Of a stretch of DNA of 64,000 bases, positions 45,150-54,721 are shown one piece after another. Under the pieces are notes generated by a model that searched no databases, was not told where the DNA came from, and saw nothing but the letters and a program-made list of their open reading frames with translations. Origin of the DNA: Sporosarcina sp. FSL K6-1508. Lineage in GTDB: Bacteria > Bacillota > Bacilli > Bacillales_A > Planococcaceae. A program made the position numbers and the translations under genes. Each line of letters begins with the position of its first letter. Position 1 is the stretch's first letter. The stretch covers positions 3,235,001-3,299,000 of the forward strand of contig NZ_JBBOXF010000001.1 in assembly GCF_038007465.1 (NCBI RefSeq), read 5' to 3'.

Positions 45150-45842
45150 GTGGAGCCCAGGACTGCGATAGTATACGCGGTAGGCTCGGTATACTATCTG
45201 CTGGGTGATCCAGAGGATGAATCGTTTAACAGCCACCTGGGTGATTTAATTTCCAAACAATTAAATCAAGAAAGTCTGGATTTATGTGGAGGAACCTGGT
45301 TTTGTACCACAATCTTTGATGCAAACTGGAAGAAAACACTAGAAAAAGTGGTTGATGGGCGTAGATATTATGTGGATTATAGTGTCTATTACGAATTGGA
45401 TACTGTTCGTTTTAATATAGGTTTGGGGCAATCCCGTCATGTACTTGATGAAGATCTTGCCATGGTAAAAATCACTAAGGAATTGATTAATGCTGACGTG
45501 AATTTAAGAGAAGAGTTAACAGAATATTGGTCTTCAGCGGAATCTTTTACCCGGTTCGGATTAGGATATGCTTTATTAAAAAATGATAAGGTTATAAGTA
45601 CATGTTACTCATGTTGTGTTAGCGGAGATTGCCATGAAATTTATATAGCAACATTTGATCAAAATGTGCGAAATCGCGGTTTGGCAACGATACTGGGACA
45701 ACAATACATAAAGGAATGCTTGGAGAGAGGGTATGGTGCTTATTGGAGCACTGATCAATCTAATGAGCCATCCAAGAGAGTGGCTGAAAAATCGGGTTTT
45801 GATCATTCGCATCGATTGATGTCGTTCGAATTTGTTTTCTGA
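45150..45842 (+). CDS. GNAT acetyltransferase (PF12746-like), 5' end probably damaged
   Basis: A 230-residue GNAT-related protein: EPRTAIVYAVGSVYYLLGD at the start, then a C-terminal acetyltransferase core with NVRNRGLATILGQQYI (acetyl-CoA loop) and PSKRVAEKSGF. Members I know begin about 30 residues earlier. Here the missing part appears in another frame upstream (LIAKEFAELFVFIF, 45,085-45,133), which then runs into a stop. A frameshift near 45,130 seems likely, so the GTG start at 45,150 is only formal and the gene may be non-functional. Confidence 0.6.
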   Translation: MEPRTAIVYAVGSVYYLLGDPEDESFNSHLGDLISKQLNQESLDLCGGTWFCTTIFDANWKKTLEKVVDGRRYYVDYSVYYELDTVRFNIGLGQSRHVLDEDLAMVKITKELINADVNLREELTEYWSSAESFTRFGLGYALLKNDKVISTCYSCCVSGDCHEIYIATFDQNVRNRGLATILGQQYIKECLERGYGAYWSTDQSNEPSKRVAEKSGFDHSHRLMSFEFVF

Positions 45843-46092
45843 TAAAAATTGTAATTTTAAGCAAAGGAGGAAAGCTATACATATGTGTGGGCTTTTGATC
45901 AACAAGAGGATTGGGACTTCGTACTATCGGTTTTGTCGAGACAGGTTGGCACAGAGTTATTTCATAACGGGTTGGATGACCGGTATGAAATTGAATAGTG
46001 CGGTACTTTTTATTTAAAACTGTTCCCTCGGCATATGAGTAAATAATGCGGTAAACAGGCTTCTAACCGAACTGACTCTTTTTTCTCCGCGA

Positions 46093-46326
46093 TTACTCCG
46101 CGATTACAAAGGTATCCGTGTATTGTAAATCCACATAAGCTTTTGGTGCGTTCTGGATGGGCAGTTCTAACAGGTCCGACACTATGATTTCAAATTTCTA
46201 ACTGCCCCCTACCATTGTTGTATCTAATGGAGTTGTCTTCGTTAATCCAGCCGTGATAAATAGTGTTTTTTGTCTTTCATCTTTGATATATACATTTTTT
46301 GTGCGTGAATCAGCGTACTCAATGCA
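46093..46326 (-). pseudogene. gene relic with internal stop
   Basis: On the minus strand a protein-like frame (IEYADSRTKNVYIKDERQ ... FEIIVSDLLELPIQNAPKAY ... DTFVIAE-stop) runs from about 46,326 to 46,093, with one in-frame TAG and no start codon. The product is not recognised. Next to it the sequence CTCCGCGATTA is repeated in tandem (46,085-46,106). The 250 bp on its plus-strand left side (45,843-46,092) hold nothing convincing. Confidence 0.5.
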
Positions 46327-46464
46327 TTCCTCTTATTATAGATAATATAGGAAAATAGTTCATTTTATTAACTAACAAGATAAAATAGTTGGAAAATGCA
46401 ACTTTTCTTATGTCTACTACGTATATAAAGTAGATTCAAGAAATTTAAAATGGGGGGAAATGTT

Positions 46465-47064
46465 ATGCATCATAAATCACTAAGGAATTATATTTCAATC
46501 ATTAGAAAGAAGAACATTAAATTGAAAACTGGAGTCTCCCTATTTATTGTTCTTATTTGTCTTTTAGTTACAGGATGCTCTCAAGCCGAACCACAGGATA
46601 AAAATAAAGAGCTCATTCAAGGCTTCCTGGAGTATGAGCTGAATGCCCCTAATGAAGAAGCAATACGTAAAATTAACGCTCTGGATAAGTGGGTGGATGA
46701 ACAGAAGGAGGGTGGACAATTACCATTAGATAGCGAGTATAACATTTATTTAAAGGATACTTATGGACCTTATTTCACAAATAGCGGTTACGATAGATTC
46801 GTTATGACGAGTCAAGGATTACTATTTCACAGACCAGCCTACAAATACGACTATCAAACAACCGTAACTAAAATTGAAGTAGAGCAAAATAAAGACACTC
46901 CAACGAATTATAACTTTAAGGCTTATATTGTTTATGAAAAAAAAGGAAATGAGAAAATTAATGCAGAAATCACGGGTATAGCTATTATACGTGATGAGGG
47001 GATAGAGAAAATAACTTACCTTGGTGACAAGGAGATGTTGAGAACACTAACGAAAGGTGATTAA
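46465..47064 (+). CDS. hypothetical lipoprotein
   Basis: A 199-residue lipoprotein with an unusually long charged N-region, a hydrophobic core (VSLFIVLICLLVTGC), and Cys in the lipobox VTGC at about residue 38, then a soluble domain. The ATG at 46465 has a GGGGGG tract 9 bp upstream and is preferred over an in-frame start at 46,450. No family recognised. It lies at the membrane's outer face. Confidence 0.7.
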   Translation: MHHKSLRNYISIIRKKNIKLKTGVSLFIVLICLLVTGCSQAEPQDKNKELIQGFLEYELNAPNEEAIRKINALDKWVDEQKEGGQLPLDSEYNIYLKDTYGPYFTNSGYDRFVMTSQGLLFHRPAYKYDYQTTVTKIEVEQNKDTPTNYNFKAYIVYEKKGNEKINAEITGIAIIRDEGIEKITYLGDKEMLRTLTKGD

Positions 47065-47227
47065 ACTACAAAAGTATTTAATGAAATTTCAAAAGGGATT
47101 ACCTGACTAACGGATGCACTTAGTTGGAGTAGATAAGATGTTGTGAAATGCAGCTCACAACATCAAATAAAACATTCAAAAAGAGCGCCATTAAAGATAT
47201 AGCGTTACATGTGAAGGACAAAAAAGC

Positions 47228-47392
47228 GTGTACAAATAAATTAGACATTTCGATCTTTGTACAATCGACTTAATAAAAAGAGGAATGGACACAAGGAATC
47301 GAAGTAAATTTTAATTCAATCATTAGATAAAAAATAATGTACATAGTTTTATGTCTTATTTGTACATACTTTTTTGTCGTTGTACAGTACAA
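47228..47392. repeat. cluster of TGTACA-bearing repeats, probable transposon-end remnant
   Basis: Five TGTAC-centred elements occur within 165 bp (47,229; 47,258; 47,339; 47,361; 47,381), the last being the palindrome TTGTACAGTACAA. Flanks are partly alike (ATTTGTACATA, TCTTTGTACAA). This resembles repeated transposase-binding sites of IS21 or Tn7-like ends. No transposase gene is adjacent. The rest of 47,065-47,570 is A+T-rich without features. Confidence 0.4.
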
Positions 47393-47570
47393 AAACTCAT
47401 TTTATCTCACTGTTTCAAGTATACTTATCCAATGAAATCTAACTACCGATAATTTATATTATGTAAACCTAAATAAATTTAAAGAGAAAAGGGGGTCATT
47501 TAATAACAACCTCCTTTTGACTGCTCTGATAACATACTCTCCTTATATTTCATCTATATATTAATTTCCT

Positions 47571-47957
47571 TTATTCTATATCAATCCACTGTACACTGTA
47601 TTCAATGATATCATTGATAAATAACTTGTTCCGTTTAGCAAATTCTCTTACGTTAGCTAATAGCTCAGCATCATAAGTTGTCTTATATTGAATACGATCT
47701 TTAGGCCTTGAATCTCTATCGTACGAAATAACTTCTTGTTTCAAAACCTTTTCTAGTCCACTTTCTTTCAAATAATTAATATGGATTTTCTTTTCTTTAG
47801 CCACGCCCTTCAAAAAATCTAAAACAGATTTACTGATGTTTGTTCTGAATGGTGTTCTTGAACCTTGTGTATGAACTAGTTTTCCATCTATTAGTTTCCA
47901 TCTTGGTAATGAACTTTTATCTTCAATACAATAAGGAGCGTCAGAATGCTGTGTCAT
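47571..47957 (-). CDS. tandem ribbon-helix-helix-like DNA-binding protein
   Basis: A 128-residue protein that I read as two copies of an about 36-residue unit: FRTNISKSVLDFLKGVAK with KIHINYLKESGLEKV (about 40-75), and YKTTYDAELLANVREFAK with KLFINDIIEYSVQWI (about 92-127). Each has a beta-strand followed by two helices, as in ribbon-helix-helix proteins, so one chain could act as a dimer. Similar proteins are carried in databases under the doubtful name rRNA methyltransferase. ATG 47957 overlaps the stop of the LAGLIDADG gene (ATGA), giving an operon. Confidence 0.65.
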   Translation of the reverse strand: MTQHSDAPYCIEDKSSLPRWKLIDGKLVHTQGSRTPFRTNISKSVLDFLKGVAKEKKIHINYLKESGLEKVLKQEVISYDRDSRPKDRIQYKTTYDAELLANVREFAKRNKLFINDIIEYSVQWIDIE

Positions 47958-48718
47958 ATACACTCTTTTATAGACATGAAAGTCATCGAAAGTTGCATAT
48001 TATAAATAATTTTGGCTAGCTTCGGAAGTTCATTTTTACCATTAACCCATAAACGGTAAATAATATTACCCGTTTGTCCTTTTATGAATGTAATCTTAGT
48101 TTTCAATCCCCATGAGTGAAAAACAGCTAAAAGTCCTTCCGTAAAATCCAAGCTGCCAGATGTAATGTGCATCTGGTAACCTTCTTTTCCCACCCAACCA
48201 TCGCCATCAATAACGCCCCTAACAAAAGAAGATAGGAATTCTCCAGGGATATTGGGAAAAGGAACTGTCAACGATTTATTAGCAACAATCCCCAAAGCTT
48301 CAAGATCCATTTTAATTTTTTTAGAATTAACGATTAAAGTCGGGGTCGATCTTGTCGAGCCTATAGGTGCCAGTACATAGTCAGCTTCCATGTATTTTGC
48401 AATCAATTTAAGAATACGTTCATCTTTTTGTGAAAAGTAAATGCTATGATACTGTTTATTAACATGTCCATCTGTCACGAATAACCCAAGTACCCAGGCC
48501 ATTTCGTGTGTCCACACTTTGAAAAAGTCTTCATTCACTTTGTTTTTCCTAGGCTGACCTGAGTATTGTTCCCTGTTCATTGGTATCTCATGTTTATATA
48601 GCACATTCCTAATTGCACGATCAGACAGGCCAATGATTGGTTGCATTTCCTTAAATGACATGCCACTCTTGTACATGTTAATAATGGCTTCGTCTGTCAT
48701 ACCTGGGTTTCTAGGCAT
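47954..48718 (-). CDS. free-standing LAGLIDADG homing endonuclease with HTH
   Basis: A 254-residue protein. The N-terminus has a homeodomain-like HTH (MTDEAIINMYKSGMSFKEM; GLSDRAIRNVL). The core has two LAGLIDADG helices: WVLGLFVTDGHV (about 75-86) and FVRGVIDGDGWVG (about 165-177), each with the catalytic Asp. It should cut a long specific DNA site as a monomer. No intron or intein host surrounds it, so it is free-standing. It is upstream of, and overlaps, the RHH-like gene. Confidence 0.83.
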   Translation of the reverse strand: MPRNPGMTDEAIINMYKSGMSFKEMQPIIGLSDRAIRNVLYKHEIPMNREQYSGQPRKNKVNEDFFKVWTHEMAWVLGLFVTDGHVNKQYHSIYFSQKDERILKLIAKYMEADYVLAPIGSTRSTPTLIVNSKKIKMDLEALGIVANKSLTVPFPNIPGEFLSSFVRGVIDGDGWVGKEGYQMHITSGSLDFTEGLLAVFHSWGLKTKITFIKGQTGNIIYRLWVNGKNELPKLAKIIYNMQLSMTFMSIKECI

Positions 48719-49194
48719 ATCCTTTACTCCCTTCTTCGTATTAGATCTGCACGCTCATTACGTGAACCAAAGTTCTTTTTTGTTTTCATGCTAAATTTTT
48801 GTTGTATAAAAATGCTCAAATACAGACATGGAAACATATGTTCTGATACCTTAAATATATACCATTATTTACAATTTACCAAGTGAAAAGTCTATATTTC
48901 GGTTCCTCAACAACAAAATATACGTTTTTATATCATCATTTCTATTTCTCGTCTGCGAACAAACGTTTGTGATTGGAGAATTTGGCATTTCAGGGTTAAA
49001 ATCAAGTGTATCTACTATCAAAGTAATGGTTTTTTTGGTTTCTTCATAAATAAGCAGTAGCGAAGACGAATTAGTTAGTCTTCGCTACTGCTTATTTAAT
49101 CAATGATAACTCCTTGTAGGACCCCATCCTTTACCTGGCTCATTGGCGAGAGGCATTCCTTAGCGCTATAGCGGATTCATTGAAGTTCTATATT
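48719..49194. other. A+T-rich gap with a perfect 20-bp inverted repeat
   Basis: The only clear structure is AAATAAGCAGTAGCGAAGAC (49,048-49,067), which pairs perfectly with 49,078-49,097 over a 10-base loop. It can serve as a terminator in either direction, for example for the Nudix gene read from the right. There is otherwise no open reading frame with a ribosome site. Confidence 0.6.
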
Positions 49195-49647
49195 TCAAAA
49201 TATAGAGTTGGATTTAGGTCTGTCTGATTCCCTAAGAATATACGGAACTGTGGTTTTATGCATTACCAATCCTTTAAAGCCTTCTGTCAGATGTATGTAT
49301 TTTTCAGCGGTTTTGGGTTTCATCCAAGTAACTTCTTCAATTTCTTCTGATAATGAGAGCGATATTTCTCCACCAATTATTTTACCGCTAAAAGTAAAGA
49401 AGATGGCGTGATGTCCTCTTTCCTCGAAAAAGGCTTCACTCACCGTAAATATACCGTCTATTTCTACTTCTAATCCGGTTTCTTCTTTAACTTCACGAAT
49501 AGCAGCTTCTTCAAGTGTTTCACCCTTCTCTACCGCCCCTCCCGGGAGTGTTTAGTAAGAAGGTCCTTTTGCCTTGTTTTTGACCATTAAAATATTCTTT
49601 TCATGTTCATCAAATAGAAGTACATAGGCAACATCCACTCTTTTCAT
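49195..49647 (-). pseudogene. Nudix hydrolase with nonsense codon
   Basis: From ATG 49,647 the frame reads MKRVDVAYVLLFDEHEK ... KAKGPSY, then TAA (49,552-49,554), then TLPGGAVEKGETLEEAAIRE and VKEETG, a full Nudix box, to the stop at 49,195. In relatives the residue at the stop is Trp (PSYWTLPGG), so TGG has become TAA. The C-terminal part (EEIEEVTWM) is intact. An internal restart would miss the first strands. MutT-like, now probably dead unless read through. Confidence 0.85.
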
Positions 49648-49652
49648 CTATT

Positions 49653-50753
49653 CTAACCCCCTTTTTTAGTATCCAGACAATCTTTGGGTATCCATCCTAC
49701 TTCCCCATTCGCTTTTTTCACAAGACTATATCCCGCACATTTATTATCAACAACCCTAACCTTTTCGGCTTGTGTTACAGACAGGAAGGTCGTACTAAGA
49801 TCACTTTTTGATCGTGCTTGTCTTTCCTCAATTATTAGATATTCATTCTTAATCCATTGCTGTAAACCGAGTTTTCTATTTTCGCAAAGTGTAAAGTATT
49901 CCTCCTGTTTTATTATTTTCATTTCATAATTTGGATATGTCACGGTGCCGATTCTGTTGGCTAGATCTATATAGTCTTTTTGAACCACTATTTCTTCTAC
50001 TAAATCATCAACATAGGTAAATGAATACGTATCATTTTCGACGAGTAAGGCATTCAGTTGTCCGTCTTTTTTAATTTGATTTCCGCCATCCAACGCAATG
50101 ACTTTTTTATTTAAGTCAATTAGCGGGTTATTTGAACTGACCTGGTTTGACCGATAATTAACGACTGGCCAGTGACCTACAATAACCGTTTTATTTGCTT
50201 GGTGTTCATTTTCATAAAACGCGGGTGCAGATAATGCAAATGTTTCTTCTGTCCGCTGCCAATTTTCGATGTTTTCAATTCCCGCATGAATGATTATAAA
50301 CTCATCTGTTTCATAAGCGATAGGCAATGATTCAAGCCATTCTATTTCACTATGAAAATACTGCCGGTAAAACTGAGCTAATTCTTGTAAGGAGAAATCA
50401 TCAGGTGATTTACCGTGCATCGATAGCATTTCATTTAAAATCGAGTTCTTTTGTCGGTTCATGTATGAAATGATTCCCTCAACCCCATTAAAAATTGGAC
50501 GATACAGCACATCACAATTCCCTTTTGTTACATAGACAGTACTTGATTTCATGGATAGATTCCGTATGTAATTGACCACTTCTATACTTTTTGGTCCTTT
50601 TTCACATAGATCCCCATTGATAAATAGATAATCTTCTACTGTATAATTCACTTTCCTTAATAGCTTTTTAAATAGCATTAGATTTGCATGTATATCTGAA
50701 ATGATAATCGATCTTTTTGTTTTATCTAATTGCAGTCGCCGAACTTCGATCAT
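49653..50753 (-). CDS. metallophosphoesterase with C-terminal SH3-like domain
   Basis: A 366-residue protein. N-terminal calcineurin-type phosphoesterase: SDIHAN (about 21-26), NGDLCEKGP, GNCD, HAGI and GHWPV, the five metal-binding blocks of PrpE/ApaH-like diadenosine-polyphosphate or protein-serine phosphatases. The last 60 residues (VRVVDNKCAGYSLVKK, GEVGWIPKDC) look like an SH3b domain, unusual for an enzyme without a signal peptide. The ATG 50753 is preferred to 50,786 because GGGGTG lies 6 bp before it. Confidence 0.8.
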   Translation of the reverse strand: MIEVRRLQLDKTKRSIIISDIHANLMLFKKLLRKVNYTVEDYLFINGDLCEKGPKSIEVVNYIRNLSMKSSTVYVTKGNCDVLYRPIFNGVEGIISYMNRQKNSILNEMLSMHGKSPDDFSLQELAQFYRQYFHSEIEWLESLPIAYETDEFIIIHAGIENIENWQRTEETFALSAPAFYENEHQANKTVIVGHWPVVNYRSNQVSSNNPLIDLNKKVIALDGGNQIKKDGQLNALLVENDTYSFTYVDDLVEEIVVQKDYIDLANRIGTVTYPNYEMKIIKQEEYFTLCENRKLGLQQWIKNEYLIIEERQARSKSDLSTTFLSVTQAEKVRVVDNKCAGYSLVKKANGEVGWIPKDCLDTKKGG

Positions 50754-50932
50754 TCCCTCACCCCTGTAGTAATCATAACATTTCACAAGTTGACAGTAAA
50801 TTGGTTCAATAAGACTGCAAGTTCATTTAACTTTAGTCTCATAACCTGCCGTACGATACTGAAGATCAGACCTCTGCTAGCTCTATTAGAATTAAGGCCT
50901 GTCCTTTCGGTATAAATGAATCAATAAAGAAA

Positions 50933-50963
50933 AAGCAGCATTGCCTGTTTGGCAACACTGCTT
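50933..50963 (-). terminator. terminator of the 51.0-51.4 kb gene
   Basis: Read on the minus strand, AAGCAGTGTTGCC pairs with GGCAATGCTGCTT across a 5-base loop (two wobble pairs) and a T-rich tail follows, 39 bp after the stop of the gene at 51,002. Confidence 0.8.
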
Positions 50964-51001
50964 CGTTTATAAGATGCTTATACGTCATTCAAGGGGGAGA
51001 T

Positions 51002-51430
51002 TTAACGTTGTTCTAGTTCCTTATAAGCGAGAACCTTCAAGGCTAACAATTCCTCATCTGTTAATTTGCTTTCAATGTCATTGAACAATTGCTGTTTCTC
51101 CTCCGCCGTTAGGCCACTTTGAGCTTTTGTTTGAAGTTCTTTTAATTCACTTACATTGAACTTTTTAACCAATACTCTCACTGCTTGTTCTTTTGTTTGA
51201 AACGGTAACGTACTGCTGTCTACATTTTTACCTTCTTCAATAAATGCCTGCAATTGTGGGTCGTTCTCTATTTCTTGTTTAATACTTTCAAGTTGACCGC
51301 TATCAGTAAGTTCCACCGCCACCTGGTCCATTACTTGATCGGCGATGATTTTAGTTCCAAAATAGTAAACTGAAAATCCTATTACACCAATAACGATGAC
51401 AATGCTAATTAGCACCTTCAAGAATTTCAA
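51002..51430 (-). CDS. hypothetical membrane-anchored protein
   Basis: A 142-residue protein with one N-terminal hydrophobic segment (about 4-25) and an acidic, helix-rich extracytoplasmic part (QLESIKQEIENDP, LTAEEKQQLFNDIESKL). TTG start after GGAAGGAAGTG. No known domain. It is followed by a terminator and lies alone downstream of ileS on the same strand, with a 150-bp gap. Confidence 0.72.
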   Translation of the reverse strand: MKFLKVLISIVIVIGVIGFSVYYFGTKIIADQVMDQVAVELTDSGQLESIKQEIENDPQLQAFIEEGKNVDSSTLPFQTKEQAVRVLVKKFNVSELKELQTKAQSGLTAEEKQQLFNDIESKLTDEELLALKVLAYKELEQR

Positions 51431-51579
51431 ATAAGCACTTCCTTCCTATGTGGCATCTATTATAGAGGATACTACATTGAATTCGTCTAATGCACAAGAA
51501 GGTTCAGTGAGATTCCCATACCTCTTTCTATAAAGATTTTTTTATTACGCATATCTCTGCTGCCATTCGTCTACTTCGA

Positions 51580-54500
51580 TTAGACTTCCATTATTGGCAT
51601 TAGCTGAATTAATGCTACATGCTCCCCTATTTTAATTTCTGCTCCTTCTATAACACGTTCTTTCATAAATAAATTGCGCATCAATACATTTTCCTGTAGT
51701 AAAAACTCAAACTTTTCAATAACGGCTTGTAGCTCAGCACCTGTATATACCGTAATATCAACATGCATGTTGATTGGTAAATCTAATTTTTTTCTATATT
51801 CTTGTATTGCGCGGATAAGTTCACGGGCCATTCCTTCTTGTATAAGTTCTTTTGTTAGCACAACATCTAATGTAACCGTGTACTCCCCATTTGTTGTTGA
51901 TGAGTATCCTTCTTTAGCAACTTTTTCGATTAACACATCTTCCAGAGTTACTCTTTCTAATTCACCAGAAGATGTAACCATTTCTCCGTATCCTAACTTC
52001 GTTAACGCCATAGATTCTTCATTCGTTAATTGCTGAAGCCATGTATTCACGATATTTGATTGTTTACCGAACTTAGCACCTGCTTTTTTAAAGTCCAATT
52101 TTAGTTTTATAGAGGCGAACTGGCCTTCATCACTAATCTCGTGGAATTGTTTTACATTTAATTCATCCATGATAATGTCTTCGTATGCTTTCAAATTAAT
52201 AGTTGTTGTAGCGCTTAGCACGGAAATACTCGCTAACGGCTGTTTTACTTTCATTGCAGTCGTATTCCGAATGCTTCTGCCTAATTCGACTACTTGGAGG
52301 ACTGCATCCATTTCTATTTCTAATTGTGTATTGATCATGCTTTCATCATAAATCGGATAGTCAGAAAGGTGGACGCTTTCGTCAGTTAGATTGAAATATA
52401 CATCTTCAGCAATGAATGGAGTTAAAGGGGCCAGCAATCGACTTGTTGTTGTCAATACCTCATAAAGCGTCTGATAAGCCGCCGCCTTGTCAGGACTCAT
52501 GTCACTAGCCCAAAAACGCTCTCTGGATCGTCTCACATACCAGTTACTGACCTCTTCGACTAGTTTTGCGATTTCCCTGGCCGCATTTGTAAAATGATAC
52601 TCCTCTAGATTAGCACTGACTACCTTAATCGTGCTGTGCAAACGAGATAGAATCCAATCATCTAATTTGCTTTTCTTTACCGTATGTTCAATTTTAGAAT
52701 CATAATCATCTAACTTCGCATAAAGGGCGTAAAAACTATGGATATTGTCCAACGTATCGACTAGTTTCGACTTTGCTTCTTGTACAATACGTTCTGAAAA
52801 ACGTTTTGAGTTCCAAGGTGCACTATCTACTAGTAATGCCCATCTTAACGAATCTGCACCGTATTTTTGAATTAATTCTACCGGATCAAGTGCGTTCCCT
52901 TTACTTTTAGACATCTTTTGCCCATTTTCATCTAATATATGTCCAAGTGATAATACACGTTTGTAAGGTGATTTCCCAGTAAATAAGGTAGATACAGCTA
53001 GTAGGCTATAAAACCAGCCTCGTGTTTGATCAATCCCTTCAATGACCACATCAGCAGGAAATTGCTTTTCGAATAGGTCCTTATTTTCGAACGGATAATG
53101 ATATTGTGCAAACGGCATGGAACCACTATCGAACCAAACATCAATTACTTCAGGTGTTCTTGACATTTCTCCATCACAATTTGAACAACAAAGCTTGATT
53201 TTGTCTACATATGGTTTGTGCAAATCCAGCTCTTCTTTTAGTGGATGTATAGAAAGCCTTTTTAATTCTTCTATACTTTTAGGTGCGCATTCATGATCAC
53301 ATTCGTTACATTGCCAAACATTCAGCGGTGTGCCCCAATAGCGTTTACGGCTGATATTCCAATCCACCATTTGTTCTAAGAAGTTTCCAAATCTACCTTG
53401 TTTGATATGTTCTGGATGCCAAGTCACACTCTCGTTATTTTGTATGAACTGTTCTTTTAAAGCAGTTGTTTTAATAAACCAATTTTCGTTTGCGTAATAC
53501 AGGAGAGGTGAATCACAACGCCAACAATGAGGATAATTATGTTCAAATTTTTCTTTACTGAACAATAAGTCCTTCTCAGCAAGATAACGAATGATATCTA
53601 CATCGCAGTCTCTTACAAAGCGTCCCTGAAAAGCTGGAACATCAGCAGTATAAAGTCCTTTTTCATTAACAACGTTTACAAATGAGAAGCCATTTTCTTG
53701 TATCAACTTATAATCATCTTCCCCATACGCTGGTGCAATGTGAACGATTCCAGTACCACTGTCCCCCGTTACATAATCTGCTGTAACAACTTTATGTCCG
53801 ATTGCTACATTAACAAAATCAAAAGGGGGATTATAAGAAATATCTTTAAATTCCGCCCCTTGGTGTACAGTTAGAATTTCATAATCCTGCTTTAAAACTG
53901 TTGCAACTAATGATTCTGCTACTATGAAGACCTCATCACCTTGTTTTGCACGAACGTAGTTCATAGTTGGGTGTACAGCTAAGGCAACATTGGCAGGTAA
54001 TGTCCAAGGCGTTGTCGTCCATCCAAGAAAGTATTCATTTGCACGATCTCGAATCTTAAACTTAGCTGTTACCGTTAAATCCTTTACAATTTTGTATCCT
54101 TGTGCCACTTCATGTGAACTGAGTGAAGTTTGGCAGCTCGGGCAGTATGGAGACACCCTATGCCCTTTATTCAGTAAACCTTTATCATGAATGGTTCCAA
54201 GGATATTCCATACGCTTTCAATATAGGAATTGTTTAACGTAACATAAGGATCCTCCATGTCTACCCAATAGCCAAGTTGTTCAGTAAACTCACGCCATTG
54301 TTTTTCATATATAAAAACACTTTCTTTACATTTTTCAATAAAAGCTTCAACACCATAATTCTCAATGTCACTCTTACCTGAAATACCTAGTTGTTTTTCG
54401 ACTCCTAATTCAACAGGTAATCCGTGCGTATCCCACCCAGCTTTTCGAATGACCTGATGGCCGGTCATGGTTTTATACCGTGCAACAACATCTTTAATGG

Positions 54501-54678
54501 CACGTCCTAACGCATGACCGACATGCGGTAAGCCATTTGCCGTAGGCGGTCCTTCGTAAAATACAAACGATGGATTGCCTTCCCTCATTTCGATGGACTG
54601 CTCAAAAATCCGACGTTGTCTCCATTGTTGTTGAATGCGTTGCTCACGTTGCTGTACCGTTTCTTTTTCCTTTTTCAT
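51580..54678 (-). CDS. ileS: isoleucyl-tRNA synthetase, long (type 2-like)
   Basis: A 1,032-residue class I synthetase charging tRNA-Ile. The HIGH motif is PHVGH (51-55), WDTHGLPVE follows, and KMSKSKGN is near 590. The sequence (FVFYEGPPTANGLPHVGHAL, YEKQWREF, LGYWVDM) and the length are like the eukaryote-like type 2 IleRS and the plasmid MupA, rather than the roughly 920-residue type 1. Type 2 enzymes tolerate mupirocin; the canonical H-x-G-H argues against the hyper-resistant form. The ATG at 54,678 (MKKEKE) has GGAG 9 bp upstream; the open frame upstream to 54,768 lies inside the T-box leader and is not coding. Confidence 0.92.
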   Translation of the reverse strand: MKKEKETVQQREQRIQQQWRQRRIFEQSIEMREGNPSFVFYEGPPTANGLPHVGHALGRAIKDVVARYKTMTGHQVIRKAGWDTHGLPVELGVEKQLGISGKSDIENYGVEAFIEKCKESVFIYEKQWREFTEQLGYWVDMEDPYVTLNNSYIESVWNILGTIHDKGLLNKGHRVSPYCPSCQTSLSSHEVAQGYKIVKDLTVTAKFKIRDRANEYFLGWTTTPWTLPANVALAVHPTMNYVRAKQGDEVFIVAESLVATVLKQDYEILTVHQGAEFKDISYNPPFDFVNVAIGHKVVTADYVTGDSGTGIVHIAPAYGEDDYKLIQENGFSFVNVVNEKGLYTADVPAFQGRFVRDCDVDIIRYLAEKDLLFSKEKFEHNYPHCWRCDSPLLYYANENWFIKTTALKEQFIQNNESVTWHPEHIKQGRFGNFLEQMVDWNISRKRYWGTPLNVWQCNECDHECAPKSIEELKRLSIHPLKEELDLHKPYVDKIKLCCSNCDGEMSRTPEVIDVWFDSGSMPFAQYHYPFENKDLFEKQFPADVVIEGIDQTRGWFYSLLAVSTLFTGKSPYKRVLSLGHILDENGQKMSKSKGNALDPVELIQKYGADSLRWALLVDSAPWNSKRFSERIVQEAKSKLVDTLDNIHSFYALYAKLDDYDSKIEHTVKKSKLDDWILSRLHSTIKVVSANLEEYHFTNAAREIAKLVEEVSNWYVRRSRERFWASDMSPDKAAAYQTLYEVLTTTSRLLAPLTPFIAEDVYFNLTDESVHLSDYPIYDESMINTQLEIEMDAVLQVVELGRSIRNTTAMKVKQPLASISVLSATTTINLKAYEDIIMDELNVKQFHEISDEGQFASIKLKLDFKKAGAKFGKQSNIVNTWLQQLTNEESMALTKLGYGEMVTSSGELERVTLEDVLIEKVAKEGYSSTTNGEYTVTLDVVLTKELIQEGMARELIRAIQEYRKKLDLPINMHVDITVYTGAELQAVIEKFEFLLQENVLMRNLFMKERVIEGAEIKIGEHVALIQLMPIMEV

Positions 54679-54721
54679 CTGGTATCGCTCCATTCTTCGC
54701 TCATTAGTTAAAAAAGTATAC

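Noticed and set aside
45832..46017. 61-codon frame after the damaged GNAT gene
   Set aside because: Overlaps the GNAT 3' end, has no family features and a composition unlike its neighbours. The internal AAAGGAGGA is followed by an ATG that yields only a short frame.
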